Origin: Basidiobolus meristosporus CBS 931.73
Lineage: Eukaryota > Basidiobolomycota > Basidiobolomycetes > Basidiobolales > Basidiobolaceae
Assembly (NCBI GenBank): GCA_002104905.1
Contig: MCFE01000376.1
Location: 1-64,000, forward strand
Direction of reading: 5' to 3'
Length of the DNA stretch: 64,000 bases
Shown: positions 1 through 12,139 of the stretch, one piece after another
Position numbering within the stretch: the stretch's first letter is position 1
Layout: each line of letters begins with the position of its first letter
Translations under genes and position numbers: made by a program
Notes under the pieces: model-generated
What the model was told of the DNA's origin: nothing
Databases searched by the model: none
What the model saw: only the letters and a program-made list of their open reading frames with translations

Positions 1-3000
1 TCAATTCCAAATCTCCAAAACTCTTACAACATAGGAGATTCCCAAAAGGTTAAGCATGGTTCTATATTTGCAATGTACCAAGCAAAAGGAGTGGAGTAAG
101 CCCTGCTACAAACTCATCTGGAGCGCAGTCCACAACTCTTAGAACATCTGCCCAAAATCTTTATTTGGATTTATTTGGAAAATTATACTAAAATATATGG
201 TATTCAGGAAATGAGAAATATCAGAGCTGTGCAATGAGCAACAAGCTTTGTGCACATGTACTTAGGACATACCTAAGCATATCTCATGATATTTCTTGAA
301 ACAAGCATTTAATTCTTAAATACCTTTTTCTACACAATATATCATTAAGTGAGAAATGTATTACCAATTTGTTATATCAATCAACTCCAATATCTTCAAG
401 ACTGTAACAATGTTTTGCAATTATCCAAGTGACAATTAAGTCAAAAGTGGTAGCAACAGGGCATATGCTTACAAGAAGTAGGTGCTCTAAACAATACAAG
501 GCATACAGCAACCTTACAAGTATTACATTGAAAAACTAACAATTTCAGGTGTTACAAGTATGTCAGTGGCAGTAGGTGAGCGCATATGCTCGGATTGATA
601 AGCAAGAGGCCAAAGTATTCTTTGGTTCAAAATATAAGCGGAGTACCCATGGTAGTAGCGGGTAAAATGATAAAGAGGAATGATTTCATAGTACAATACA
701 TAAAGGGTATGGGGGAGGCAAAAAGGTGTTTTGATAGTGTCTTGGTGGAATCCCGAGGGTCTGATCCGGATTGCATTATTTTCATAGGGAACGGCAGCCT
801 ACTGTAACACTTTCAATAGAGAAGCTTGAAAATTGCATAATGCTGTATCACCAAGTGGAATCCAAATTCTTGGGATATGAATAAAGAACCTATTCTATAA
901 ATGCCAGTTTACAAGAATGATTATATATATGCTTTTAGGGTTTGAAGATGCGTCCAGAGTTCGGAGGCTTTGGATCAATTTGGAGCTGTTGCTCATTCCT
1001 AGGACATCTATAGTCCTAAGAATTCACCTTGCATGTCTTCCGGGCCATAGATCAATGGAAACTGGATTGAAAATTCAACCATGCAAATGTGTTAAAGAAA
1101 GTCAAGGTGAAGTGCGGGCAGAGCCTGGGGTATTCCCCAATAGCTCCAAGTATTTGGACAAAATCACCGATGGCTTGTACCAAAATGACGAGATATAATG
1201 TGATGATACATGAATGATTTGGAGCGATCGAATTATTTAGTCAAATATGGCCCTATACGAGTCCCCAATTCCTCTTGTGTTGTTTGGCTGACGAAGAATG
1301 GTTGCTCAAAGTTTGCAAAGGCTCCCGCATAGGAATAACGATCCTAGATTCATTACACATTCTTGAAACCATTCCCCTGATGTAGAGAGAGGTTTGGGAT
1401 ACTTCACAAGGAGCAACGAAATTGAGGACTTCGAGCCTTTACATTTCGTAAGAAACCTCCACCATGTAAGACGGGATTCAGCTCCAGAATGGCTCACTAA
1501 ATATCATTGCTATGTTGACAGTTTTGGGAATCGTCAGGTGGATCGGCCAGTCCAAATTCAGCTTCATCTACTAATTAGGAAATGATGAGATATGAAGCAT
1601 CAGGTGCCGCACAAAACACTTGCTGCATGAGAATGGAGCCACCACGGAGTTTGAGAACAGGTTTGCTGATCATTCTAAGAAAGCACAAGCGCTGGAAACT
1701 GTGCAGAACGTCCAAACAACTTGACGATTATGTGTTGGGTTGTGAAGTATGTCTTCAATGCAATGGGTTGGGGAGTTTGGTTTCGACGCTCACAAATCCG
1801 GATAAGGTAAGGTTGTCCCAAAAGGGAATAAATTGCTGTATGATGACAGGCCCATGCCCTCAGTATCCGATCAGAAAGCTTGGCAATGAAATGATTATTT
1901 TAGCATTCAGCCATTCAGCCGATGGAAACAAGGATTAGGAGATATTTGATGAGTGTTCGACTAGAACTTCATAGTCATCGAACACCCCTCCGGTGTGTGT
2001 ATGTCCAAATCAACCTCAAGCGCACGATGGAGACCGACATATCACAAGGGATGGTTCATAATAGCGTATGTGAGAACTCTTGTAGGACTGTCCCCATGGC
2101 TACGCGTTGGCGGTTCAGACCATCAAGAGAAGGGAGAACAAGGGGTAGAGCAATGAACGGACTCGGGACCTTGAATATTCCACTAATCAAGCCGAAAACA
2201 GTCGGTGCGTAAAGTTTATTTTTCAGAATGGGAATGCCACGTACGCTCTAGACAAACTCATGATTGTCCGCACTACCACCCACACCAATCAACCCTCCAA
2301 GGCTTGTTAAGTCAATAATTACCGATGATAATGGTAACAGCGCTCTCATAGGTGTCTGGAGGGACGTTGGTGGTAATCATTTCTTAATTTAAAACGCATC
2401 AGCATGTGTTACCAGGGCCGATTCAGGCAAAAGTGCCATTTCAAAATAGGGCCCATCCACTGATTACATGGCGCATGAGAACACCGTTGTGCGAATGGAA
2501 GTTCCGGGTTTCGTGGGTCGCCCTTCCCCAGGTCTCGAAGGAAGATGGTTTAGGAAACGCTGAATATTCATCGAACTTTCCGTCGGTCGCACCGCCGAAA
2601 GAACAGGGCCCAAATCAGAGGATTTTTATCAAAGCCCTTTCCTTTTTCTACGGTTTGGGTTTGAAACCGAATTCAACAATTAGGTTTGTCCAAACCACCA
2701 CACCACCACACCGCCAAAATAACCTGGATCTCCGTGGTTATGGCATTTAAGGTATTGGTCCCCTGTACTGCTCATTTATCCAATAGAGGCATCGCTTGTT
2801 CGGGAAATATTGCATTTTAAATCATCACAGTGTCAATCGCACCCAGGGATTGGTCCAAGTTCGGCCATCGCGAAGCTTCGTTGAAAACACGCGATGGATC
2901 AATTGGCTATTTCGCCTGATCGACACCAGCTGACACTAACTTCATTTACAATCAAATAGGAATCATTTCACGGCACAAATAGACGATTAATTGATTCTGG

Positions 3001-3222
3001 AACATCTCAAATACCAACTTTATCTTAAACCGTTTTGCTAGGTCCAGTTTTGGTAAATTGCCAAAGTAATTTTTCTTAAAACATATGATAACTAGCGCCA
3101 GATGCCACAGCCTCGATAATGCTTAAAAGGACGTTTCCTCCCTAGTCGAATAGCTCATAACTAGTTCTAATCACTCTTCACCACTCTGCTCATTCCCTCG
3201 ACTCCTCCTCTATTTGGCTAGT
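1..3222. other. Gene-poor leading region, no recognisable gene
   Basis: Open frames here are short (under 120 codons), overlap on both strands, and carry no domain or composition I recognise. No convincing set of GT-AG exons could be joined. The last few hundred bases must hold the promoter of the bHLH gene that starts at 3223; a pyrimidine-rich stretch just before that start (about 3165-3215) looks like a fungal 5' leader. A diverged non-coding RNA or a decayed element cannot be excluded. Confidence 0.5.
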
Positions 3223-4281
3223 ATGAGCTTTCCCGCTAACTCTGCAAATAGTCCCACACAGTATATTCAAGCCACCCATAGCACCTCACTGCCAGCAGTG
3301 AATTATATGCAAACCGCCACTCCACCCCCTCAAGTCAACAACATGAACTCGATAAGCAGTCCAACCTCAGCCAAGCCGTCGGCCGACAAAAACTCGCTAC
3401 AAAGCAAAATCATCAGTCGAAAACTAAAAGGCTACCTATTTGAAGACTCCATCCGCGAGTTCAACCCGGAGAAGCTGTACAAAACCAAAGAATCCCGCAA
3501 GCGGGAGATATACAAGGTCCAAGGGGTGAATCTTCTGAACCGCGACGATATCGACAGCAAAACCGCCATCGAACGGCTGCAGAAGAGAAGAGCCCAGCAT
3601 AACCGTGTTGAGCGTAGGAGACGCGATATGATCAACAGCGCGATCGAAGAATTGTCCGAGATCATTCCCAACGCACAACAAGACAAATTCGCCCGGAGTA
3701 ACGTACTTCGTCTAGCCATCGAGTACATCAAGGAGCTTCAGGTAGAGGCTCATAACTTACGCAGCGAAAATGAAACCTTGAAAAACCCACAAACACTAGT
3801 GCCCCGCCTTGATCCCTCCAAAAAGCCGCCCACCATCATCGTAAACTCGAATGGTCAGAACACTTCCCAATTCCAGCCTACTCTATCGGCTGGCTGGGTG
3901 CAGGAGCCAAAGGCCCCTTTTACAGCGTCCTATGGGCTTCCTGCCAGTCCAGGCGATCAAATACACATGACTTCGCCTACAGGATACCCCTCGCCATCGT
4001 CAGCCAGCTATTTTGATAAGCCTCGACACCTTTCTCTTCCTAGCCAATTTTACTCGCATCCTTCTACCCCACCGATATCTATGGGCCAGGCAACCATTGA
4101 TTCCCAGCCTGATAGCATGATGCACAACCACTACCACACTCGGCATATGTCCATTCCCAACGTTTCATTACCAAACCCCGGCCTGGCCCCACCCATGCCA
4201 GCACATGGTGGATTTCATTCAGCACCTTCCTCACCAAGTGATGCCTCGCAGCATCGTCATTCAAGCTACTTTTCGCAGTAG
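3223..4281 (+). CDS. bHLH transcription factor
   Basis: A single-exon gene for about 352 residues. The basic helix-loop-helix domain lies at about residues 120-180: basic region HNRVERRRR, helix 1 MINSAIEELSEIIP, a short loop, then helix 2 RSNVLRLAIEYIKELQ. The His/Glu/Arg pattern of the basic region (H126, then E and R four and eight residues on) is that of class B factors that bind CACGTG-type E-boxes. Helix 2 runs into a short leucine/asparagine-rich coil. The remainder is low complexity, rich in Ser, Pro and Gln, as in activation regions. The Met at 3223 is the first ATG; the frame is open slightly upstream but only from a TTG. The conserved stretch before the domain (DSKTAIERLQKRR) resembles fungal bHLH regulators of the Rtg3/INO4-like group. 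The exact orthologue and target genes are not determinable here. Confidence 0.85.
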   Translation: MSFPANSANSPTQYIQATHSTSLPAVNYMQTATPPPQVNNMNSISSPTSAKPSADKNSLQSKIISRKLKGYLFEDSIREFNPEKLYKTKESRKREIYKVQGVNLLNRDDIDSKTAIERLQKRRAQHNRVERRRRDMINSAIEELSEIIPNAQQDKFARSNVLRLAIEYIKELQVEAHNLRSENETLKNPQTLVPRLDPSKKPPTIIVNSNGQNTSQFQPTLSAGWVQEPKAPFTASYGLPASPGDQIHMTSPTGYPSPSSASYFDKPRHLSLPSQFYSHPSTPPISMGQATIDSQPDSMMHNHYHTRHMSIPNVSLPNPGLAPPMPAHGGFHSAPSSPSDASQHRHSSYFSQ

Positions 4282-5165
4282 AATCCAACCCATGACCCCT
4301 CATTGAGGCGGAACTCCAGCGAAAGAGTTGGTACGTATGACGGGATATTTAGATTATCGTCGTGACACCAACATTTCCCAGACACGCATCATTGTAATAT
4401 AGTAAGGCTGACTTCCACCATCACAATGTATAAATTGCCAAACAACAATATAAATTAATCATCCCGATTCAACCAAATATCTGCCCACATTGGTGCTTGT
4501 GCCAAAAACCCACCATTGTACAGCTCGGCTCTTTGACAAAGATGCGGAAGGTTCCATAGAGCTCATTGAATTTAACCCATTCCGAAACCTTAACTTGCAA
4601 TATTCAATACCGCTACTAGCCTAGTCTAAATAGAGCTAATAAGATATAGTTTGGACATATGGTTCCCATGGACAACCTGATTGCTGCTCATTTCAGTAGT
4701 TGAAGATATTGCTGTACTACTATGCCAAGCCGAAGATAACTCTAATGCCGGGAATATTCGGAAGCGAACGAAGAATCAATCAGACCAATGGCTAAAGCAG
4801 CTCATAGGCCAGCCGAATTGAGTTAGATACCCCTTCATTCGCTGCCAATATTCTGGGTGCAATGAGTGATTTTCAAGATAGCCTCTATATCCGGATGATC
4901 CGATTCTTCCAAACCACAGAAAATAGCCAAATTACAGTGGCTTGATGAAAAAGGTTCTTAGATGAGCGATTTGTGTGTAAACAATATTAGTAATATGCTT
5001 TAGATTCACCATAAGTTATGATGATAAGTTGGCTGCGATGACAAACAGGTGATACGAACAAACTGATCGATAAGTGTCTCCATTTCCGACTTTTTGTACT
5101 CTTCCCAAATCACTTGGCATTGCCTGTCATTGTATGCGATTATTCTTTAAACAACCATATTGCCA
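4282..5165. other. Intergenic region between bHLH and copper-fist genes
   Basis: About 880 bp without a supported gene. It contains the 3' end of the bHLH gene and the promoter of the copper-fist gene. I see no repeat, RNA gene or clear copper-response cluster by eye. Confidence 0.5.
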
Positions 5166-7115
5166 ATGGTCCTTATCAATGGGATTAAATATGCATGCGA
5201 AACATGTATTCGAGGTCACCGCTCGTCGTCCTGTAGCCATCTGAAACGACAACTCTTCGAGATCAAAAAGAAAGGTCGACCGGTTACCCAATGCGAACAT
5301 TGTCGTGAGCTGAGAAAAACCAAAAAGATCCACGTCAAATGTATATGTGTCAAAGCCGAGCTGGAAGGTATTTCCCATACAACTCTTCCCCTCCCCCGAA
5401 AAAATCTCTTGAACACTTGAGCTGACGTTAGCCGAACACTTCTTATAGATAAACCCGAACCGGGAAAGATCACCTTGGATTTGGAAAAGACAACCAAAGG
5501 CTTGAAAAAGAACGAGAAATTCCAGGGTTTGCATTCCCGTCGTTTTGACAGTTGCCGTGAGTGCGGTTGTGTTAAATTCTGGTTTGATTTAGTCACTTCC
5601 CTTCTGAATCCTTGCCGCTGCTCCGAAGGTTTTCCTTGTAGGTGTTGCACCGTCGACGAAGGCTTTTACTCCGACATGATTGCCGCTGGTATGGACTCGG
5701 CTTCTATTAAAGCCACTTTAGACAACGCAAACTCGTGCTCGACCAAGTGCAAATCTTGCAAGTCAGGTTGCAAATCCCGGTCAGAGACTGCGGACCATCG
5801 TGAACCCACCCATTCTCAACCAAACATAGCTCTCCCATCTAATACCAGCTGCTGTTCGTCTGCAAAAAACAAAGAGCCAAGTGAGGCCAGGCCAAATAAC
5901 GGGTTGACAAAAAAAGTGGAGCCGACAGTTGGTCAAAATGACACGACAATTACAAGTACACAGCCACCCAGCTGCTGCTCCCGGAAAAAAGAATCCCAAG
6001 AGGAACCTCCAAGTGCGTCTGAAGTTGAGACAACTAAAATCGACCCTAAAAGTGAGTGGTACCGTAATAGACGACGTTGTCCATACATTAACAAAGCTTC
6101 CCTTTAACTCAAAACAGAGTCGGAAAGAGCTAAGCTCATCACGAGTTTGCAGCAGAGCGTTCGTAAACAAGAGACCAATCACAAAATAGCCTGTAAGTTC
6201 CAACATATCGAAATGCATCCGAGGTGTTTTATGAGTAACCGTTTCGCCCATAGTGGAATCGTTGATGAACCCCTGTCGTTGCGGCGAAGGCTATGGATGT
6301 ACATGTTTGAGCATTCCAGACAAATACACCTTCTTTGCCGAGTTTGTTGGGACTGGAATTGATATGGAAGCACTTGAACTCAATTTGCAGTGTGGTAGCT
6401 CATGTGGTGTGAAGTGCAAATCCTGTAGTACCAAATGTTGCGGAAAATCATCTAAGCCGCCCAACAATATAAACCCAACCCTTGACACCAACGAATCCGA
6501 CTGTACATCAGCAGATAAACTCCCTCATCCCCCACTCGATCAAGATCCAATAGCTCATGGCTCTTCAAACGATCAAGCGATGAATTCTAATCCAACTTAT
6601 CCCAAGCGATCCGCTAAGGAGGCTAATCTTGATGATCTTGACTCCGTTGACAATAGCCGACTCATACAAATGGTGTATAACAGTGTTCAGCCAGGTAAAA
6701 CCTGCTGCCAACCCCAAGATGAGATTGGTCAACCCAGCAAAAAGCCCAAGGTCGAGGCTGCACCGGTGAAAAATTGCTGCGCAAGTCGTAGCGATGATAA
6801 AGACTCTAAGAAGGACACCGTTGCTTCCAACTCATGTTGTGGGGGCAGTGACAAGAAAAATTCCAGCGGCTGTAGCTGCTGTTTCGACCCAGAAAACCCA
6901 ACCTTCTACACGGACACAGATGGGATTCGAACATGTGGCTGCGGCTGTAACAAGCCAGCCTTGGATTGTAGTCATTGTCTCAAAGATTTGTGCGAGGGTA
7001 AGTGCATCCAGTCTTCCAACAAATTTCCACATCTGGTAAGCTAATATGTTCTCACACAGAAATCATCCTCAAGCCACCGTCTTCATGTCGGGTCTCGCAT
7101 TCTCTTGGTGAATAG
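5166..7115 (+). CDS. Copper-fist transcription factor, Cys-rich
   Basis: Five exons fit in phase: 5166-5367, 5449-6051, 6118-6192, 6254-6997 and 7060-7115, giving about 559 residues. Residues 1-65 form a copper-fist DNA-binding domain: VLINGIKYACETCIRGHRSS, then C..H, a KKKGRPVTQC core and C..C..CKCIC, which binds Zn and the DNA minor groove in Ace1, Mac1 and Cuf1. Downstream are two related Cys modules, NPCRCSEGFPCRC (exon 2) and NPCRCGEGYGCTC (exon 4). Each is followed about 45 residues later by a C.SKC/C.K CKSC cluster. Scattered CC pairs and a C-terminal CGCGC/CSHC/LC cluster follow. Such clusters bind Cu(I) and sense copper in this family, so a copper-homeostasis regulator is inferred. 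If the last intron is retained, the protein ends at 7044 with a different tail that keeps one extra Cys. ATG 5166 is the first Met; only a TTG lies just before it. Confidence 0.85.
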
Positions 7116-7261
7116 CATGTTGATTAGTAAATAGAACAAATAATGGGGGATTAATGATGGGAATTGTAATACGGATAGATTCGCAGAAAAGGGAACTAGA
7201 ACATCAGTTTATTGAAATATATATAACAGGCATCGCTTGTTTAGAATAAAAGCCGCCTTCT

Positions 7262-9489
7262 TCAAATCTTCGACAAATCGCGACCAAATAGAGCTCGCTT
7301 GGTCCAGTCCATAGATAGAAGAAGTCTGGTTCGTGTGGACACCTGTTCACTCCAGTAGATACTGCGCCACAAGTACACCGCACCAAATCCGCTGATGTGA
7401 TGGCCTTGACCAAAATCTGCCACCGCCGAGCCGCCAATATAGGCTAGAGAGCCCAAGTGTGAGTAGTGGAAAGGCGGATATTGATCGTCAGCCTCGACAC
7501 CAAATGGGGCGTTGTCGGCGCGTGAGGCCAGCGAATTTAATTTCCGAGCCATGTACTTCCCCTGCTGACTTGCTACTTGTGCAGTAGCAGGGAGAGTCGT
7601 CAACTTGGAATCCACGTACTGAAGTAGCTTCTTCAGCTCGTCGAGATCCAACTCCCCAGATTCATCCTCGTCGTACTCATTGAAGAGGTCGCGCAACTTG
7701 AGCAGATGTGCTCGCGTCTGGGGGTGCTTCACACTCATTTCCTCAGCCATCAAGCGGAACTCCTCGAAATCGATGGTTCCCGAATGATTCCTGTCGGCCG
7801 CTTCGAAATATTCTATCATGTGCTCGACGAAATTTGGGTTCTCTACAGTGCTACAATCGCCCAAAGCGTATACCGAGCCATCGGGAATGCCCTTGACACG
7901 GAGCCGATTGTCAGTCTCGAGTGCTCGCTTGTTTTTTTGCGCCTCCAAGCTCTCACAAAGCCTCCTGGTGATGGGCTTCATATCTGCAACGGAGCGTGAG
8001 TATGTGCATAAAGTGTCAACCATATGGGCGCTGATTCCTACCAATTCCTGTAGACCAGAGACACACACCAAATGGCAAGGTCTTTTGAACAGTTGTGCCA
8101 TCCTTCTGCTTTAGTGTGTAGACTATGTGATCTTCATGGACGGATTTCACGCGGGCCAGCGTTATGACGTTGATACCACTGCGCTGAAAGTGCTTCTCTG
8201 TGTAGGTAGATATCTTCTCATCGTAAGTGTTGAGGATGTGGTCACGCGACTGGATGACTGTGATTTGGACTTTTTCCTTCAACTCAGGCGCGAACTAAAA
8301 GGAGGTGGTTAGATGCCGGACACTTTCGACGAAGCATGCAAACCCATACATAGCTCACTAGATCCTCCTCGACAAAATCGTACAGCTCTGCGGCAAATTC
8401 GACCCCGGTAGGCCCTACAGCAACAAAAGTGAGCACCGGTGGTTTAAATTCCGCCTACACACCAAATACCTCCGCCGCATATAACGAAGCTAAGCAGCCG
8501 TCTTTTCTCCTCGTCTGAGGTGGTTGGCAAGGCGGCTTTTTCGAAATTGCTCATGATTCTCTTTTTCAGGTCGCGCGCGTCGTCAATGTTCTTTAGAAAG
8601 TTACAGTGCTCGATCCCCTCCACTCCAAATGTCATACTCTGGGAGCCGACTGCAATCACCAACTTTCACGGGGGTGAGTACGCCATTGGTGAAATGTCGT
8701 GGCAACTAAGATCAACTTGCCTTATCATACGGAAGGTAAAACTCTTTCCCGTCAACACCCTTGGCCAGGACCATCTTACTGTCATAGAGAATATCCTGTG
8801 CCTCGGCCTGAATGCGCATTAGTTGGCTTGATATGGAATCGATGGGTCGGCTCCCCTACCTGAACGAATAATGCCTTGAGAGGTTGAATGATTTTGCGTA
8901 CCGGCTCAACCAAAGAGCTGAAGGGAGGTATAAGCATACTTGTTTGCGCCCAGGGTTCGCGGCGTCCCACTTACCGTAGCTCTAGAGTTCCGACCGTAGC
9001 GCTCGGCAGGAGAGGAGTGAAAAGAAAGTAGTTATTGGGGGAGACAACTGTTACGTCGTATTTCTCCGTGTCCAATTCCTTCAAAAGAGATATAGCCTAT
9101 GGGTTGAGAGTGAGCACGCTTTAGCTTCAGTCGTTTCTCCCAAAAACTGACGGAAATCGACTTACCCCCCAGCCGGAGCCTAGAACGACTAAACGTGGCT
9201 TAGCTTGCTCTTGCCGATGCACTATTGGCACAGCCGCTGGCCCTTGTTCCAGATAAGTCTTGACATTGAGCATGGGCCGTTTGTGTTCAAGGAAGTAAGC
9301 AAGAAGTCCCACCCCGAGTACTGAAGCGGAGGCTAGCTTAAACCAAAGAGACTGGAAGAAGGGTTTATGGCCAAGGGAAGACAAGGGAGCTGGAGCCTGC
9401 TGGCGTGTTTGTGCACATTTTGCTGGGGAAAAAAACCTCTTGGTTTGCTGGAGGGGGGTCTGGACTTTCTGGAGGCCTTGACGAAACAT
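7262..9489 (-). CDS. External alternative NADH:ubiquinone oxidoreductase with EF-hands
   Basis: A multi-exon minus-strand gene for a type II NADH dehydrogenase (NDE1 family), which oxidises cytosolic NADH and passes electrons to ubiquinone without pumping protons. Exon 1 (from ATG 9489) has a basic, Arg/Ser-rich mitochondrial presequence, one membrane segment ([17 protein letters not shown]) and the first FAD dinucleotide fold [10 protein letters not shown]. Later exons carry [21 protein letters not shown] and a second GxGxxG-type site (VICGGG). Two EF-hand loops follow in the last exon, [12 protein letters not shown] and [12 protein letters not shown], both with intact Ca-binding Asp/Glu positions. 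This marks the calcium-regulated external class seen in filamentous fungi and plants. The C-terminal part ([20 protein letters not shown] to the [15 protein letters not shown] end) is the family's membrane-association region. Introns fall at about 8100-8290, 8310-8445, 8660-8960 and 8990-9170. Exact borders were not resolved. Confidence 0.88.
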
Positions 9490-10094
9490 AACTTGGTAAA
9501 GGATGGTTTATTTCAGCAGCATGAAGTGGAAATGGCATGAAATCAACGGACTGCAGCTACGTATTGAAGCTTAGGTCATCATGCTGTCAATCATAGGTAT
9601 CAAGAAAGGCTTGAAACTCGCATATTAATCACATCGCAATGATACAGGCAGTATTTTGAATGGTCGGGCAAACTTGTTCAGGAAAGACTGTCTCGGAAAA
9701 GGATTGTTCTCGTGTAACACGCCAGTACTAGACTGTATTCTAATCCGGTCATCCCAACAGCGTAGAACCATGCGTATAGCCAATAGCCTTCCGGCGAGCC
9801 ATCTTCCCAACCATCGATATGTTAGCCTATATATGGGCATGATTAAAAGGGAGAGTATAACCATAGATATATCACACTCTGGCCGAAAGTGGATTATTCC
9901 ACCATTTTGATGTGACGATCTGACCAACTCAAACATTGTTAAGAGTACCCTCCAGCAAAAAGTTAAATCCCGTTTCAATTGGATATATTGAGAAAATTTC
10001 GGAGAATCAAATAAAAATCTGGAGGTGGAAAAACTTGCTTCAAGTTATAAATTGCATGGTACACTTTGGCTTCTATCCACCCTTAACTCCTATA
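9490..10094. other. Divergent promoter region
   Basis: About 600 bp between the divergently transcribed NADH dehydrogenase and PBP-like genes. It must hold both promoters. I see no further gene and no unambiguous shared motif. Confidence 0.5.
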
Positions 10095-11733
10095 ATGCGT
10101 AAACTTCTTACTACCCTCCTTGTAACCCTATCTCTGACTCTTGGCAGCGAAGCTGCGAACAGTTGTTCCGTAGCTGGGGACAACAAATTTCCGGAGCAAA
10201 TAAGCGCGGACCTGTTGAAGCCGATTTCTTCCTTCAGTGTGGAATATTTTCCCAGCTACAAGATTGTCACCAACAACAACAACAAAGTCTCATATCGAGT
10301 CGATTGCAACGAGAACACCGGCAATGCGGAACATTTTGTTTCGTTAAACAAGTTGGGCTCTATCAGTGCTAACTTGAAGACCATCGGCTTCCTTGAGGTA
10401 GGCTGTTCTCCCCATTCATAGCAGTTTCGCCGATTTTAATGTGAGTTTCTTTCTAGCTCCTTGGTGTTGAGCAAAGAATTGTTGCCATAACCGCCCCGGA
10501 TGTAGCCAACCAAGTCACTTCCGCCTGCGTGAGAGCAAGCCTGTCACGAGCAACCGGCAGCGCAGAATTGACATTCTCCGAGAATTTAAGTCAGCCCAAC
10601 ACGGTGGCCTTCGCTCTAGATGACAACATGACGCCTTTGCAGGTAAAATACGGCCATTTCATAGCCCAAGGAAAGCGCTAAACCATCTTCTATAGAAAGC
10701 ACAATGGATTCTTTTCGTGGGTGCGATTCTGAATCTCGATAAAGAGGCGGAAGAGATCTATCGTCAAATCGAAAGCAGCTACCTTTGTCACAGGAGCAAT
10801 CTCAGTAAAGTCAATAAGCAAAGCATCGCGTGGATCCAACTTGTAAATGGCAAATACACGTTCAAGAACAGCTTCTACTACGAGAACTTGATCAACGATG
10901 CAGGTATGAAAGCATCCACCCACCATTGTCCGAACGCAGAAATACTAACCGCGAATTTATCAGCTGGAAAGCCAGTCAAACCATCTCAAAATCCAATCGG
11001 CGACGTGGCCACCTTTCAAAAGGAGATGGGAGATACCCCACTTGCTGTAGATGAAACATTGTTGGATGATATCAGCATGAGCACCTGGCTCACTAAATAT
11101 GGCATCGATGCGAAAGACAAGCCGTATCTCAACAACCTTTACCGAACTGACAAACTGATCGTCAATGCCAACAAAACCATCGTATCTGGTACTGCGCTTG
11201 TCTTGGCTTTGGTTTTCTACGATATGTACTGACTGACCTCTGAATCATTAGATTGGGATCAAGTTGCACCAAGTCGCCCTGATCTTGCCATCCAAGGTAT
11301 CCATTGTTCATGTCCGGTCTCGCCTATTCCTTAACTCACCCAAGTATTTTATTCAGACCTAATTTCGGTGCAGTATGGTGATTACCAGCCAACATACTCG
11401 CCTAGATGGTTCATGAAGCTCAACACTGGATTCCAGAGAACGAATCTTGAGAGTGCTACCTGTGATGCCAGTCGTAACCAAATCCCGCAATGCATGGTGG
11501 CTGAGTACAGTGCCATCAATATCCCAGTGGTCGGAGGATCTTCGGGCAAAAAGAGTAATGCTGGAGCTATTGCCGGAGGAGTAGTGGGAGGAGTGGTTGG
11601 CGTACTTGCTATCGGAGGAATCGTTTTCTACGGGAGAAAGAAGTACCGCCAAACCGGCACACAGGACGGCAAAAAGCAAGGTTGGGACTTCATCAGCCTC
11701 AAGAGTGGCCGCTCCACTACCTCCTTGGCATAG
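10095..11733 (+). CDS. Membrane-anchored periplasmic-binding-protein-like protein
   Basis: Six exons join in phase: 10095-10397, 10457-10642, 10696-10903, 10964-11188, 11252-11296 and 11357-11733, giving about 447 residues. A cleavable signal peptide (MRKLLTTLLVTLSLTLGSEA) is followed by an extracellular domain that resembles the bacterial class III (cobalamin/siderophore-type) substrate-binding fold: QWILFVGAILNLDKEAEEI, IAWIQL, a TYSPRWFMK region, and W..VAPSRPDL. Near the C-terminus lies a single glycine/valine-rich transmembrane helix (AGGVVGGVVGVLAIGGIVFY) with a basic stop-transfer and a 30-residue cytosolic tail. Topology is thus type I, with the binding domain outside the cell or in a vesicle lumen. 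No ABC permease or ATPase gene lies beside it, as expected in a eukaryote. The ligand is unknown; heme, siderophore or corrinoid are guesses from the fold family. Confidence 0.7.
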
Positions 11734-12139
11734 AGAAACCATGCCCACCTCCAACTGTTTATACCCATGCATTTCATTGTTGCACTTTCAGTACTTAGCT
11801 TTTGTCACTAGACGTTCGGAATCTCTATTACATAGCATTCTTGAAGATTCGATTGGATATATTACAATAAACCATTGATATCCCAATACGGCTTAGGGGC
11901 TGGAATCATTTATTAGAAGTAACGTCTCTATTTACATCCCTCTGCGTGCGAAGGACAGCAAACAACAAACACATTGGTAACTTGGTAAGGCAAATCTATG
12001 TGTATCGCGAAAAAAGGTTTATAAAAGTCTCGTTGATATCTGGGTGAACGTATCGAAGACCACACCATAGGCTCATCGAAATATGCGTGACATTTGCTAT
12101 TTGGTCGACATTTGAATGGGAGATGGGTATCCATCAGGA
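11734..12139. other. Convergent 3' intergenic region
   Basis: About 400 bp between the convergent PBP-like and cyclin genes. An AATAAA for the plus-strand gene lies at about 11867-11872. No gene is supported. Confidence 0.5.

Noticed and set aside
1582-2750. Overlapping plus-strand frames of 96-118 codons in the leading region
   Set aside because: They have no recognised domain and their residue composition looks random.
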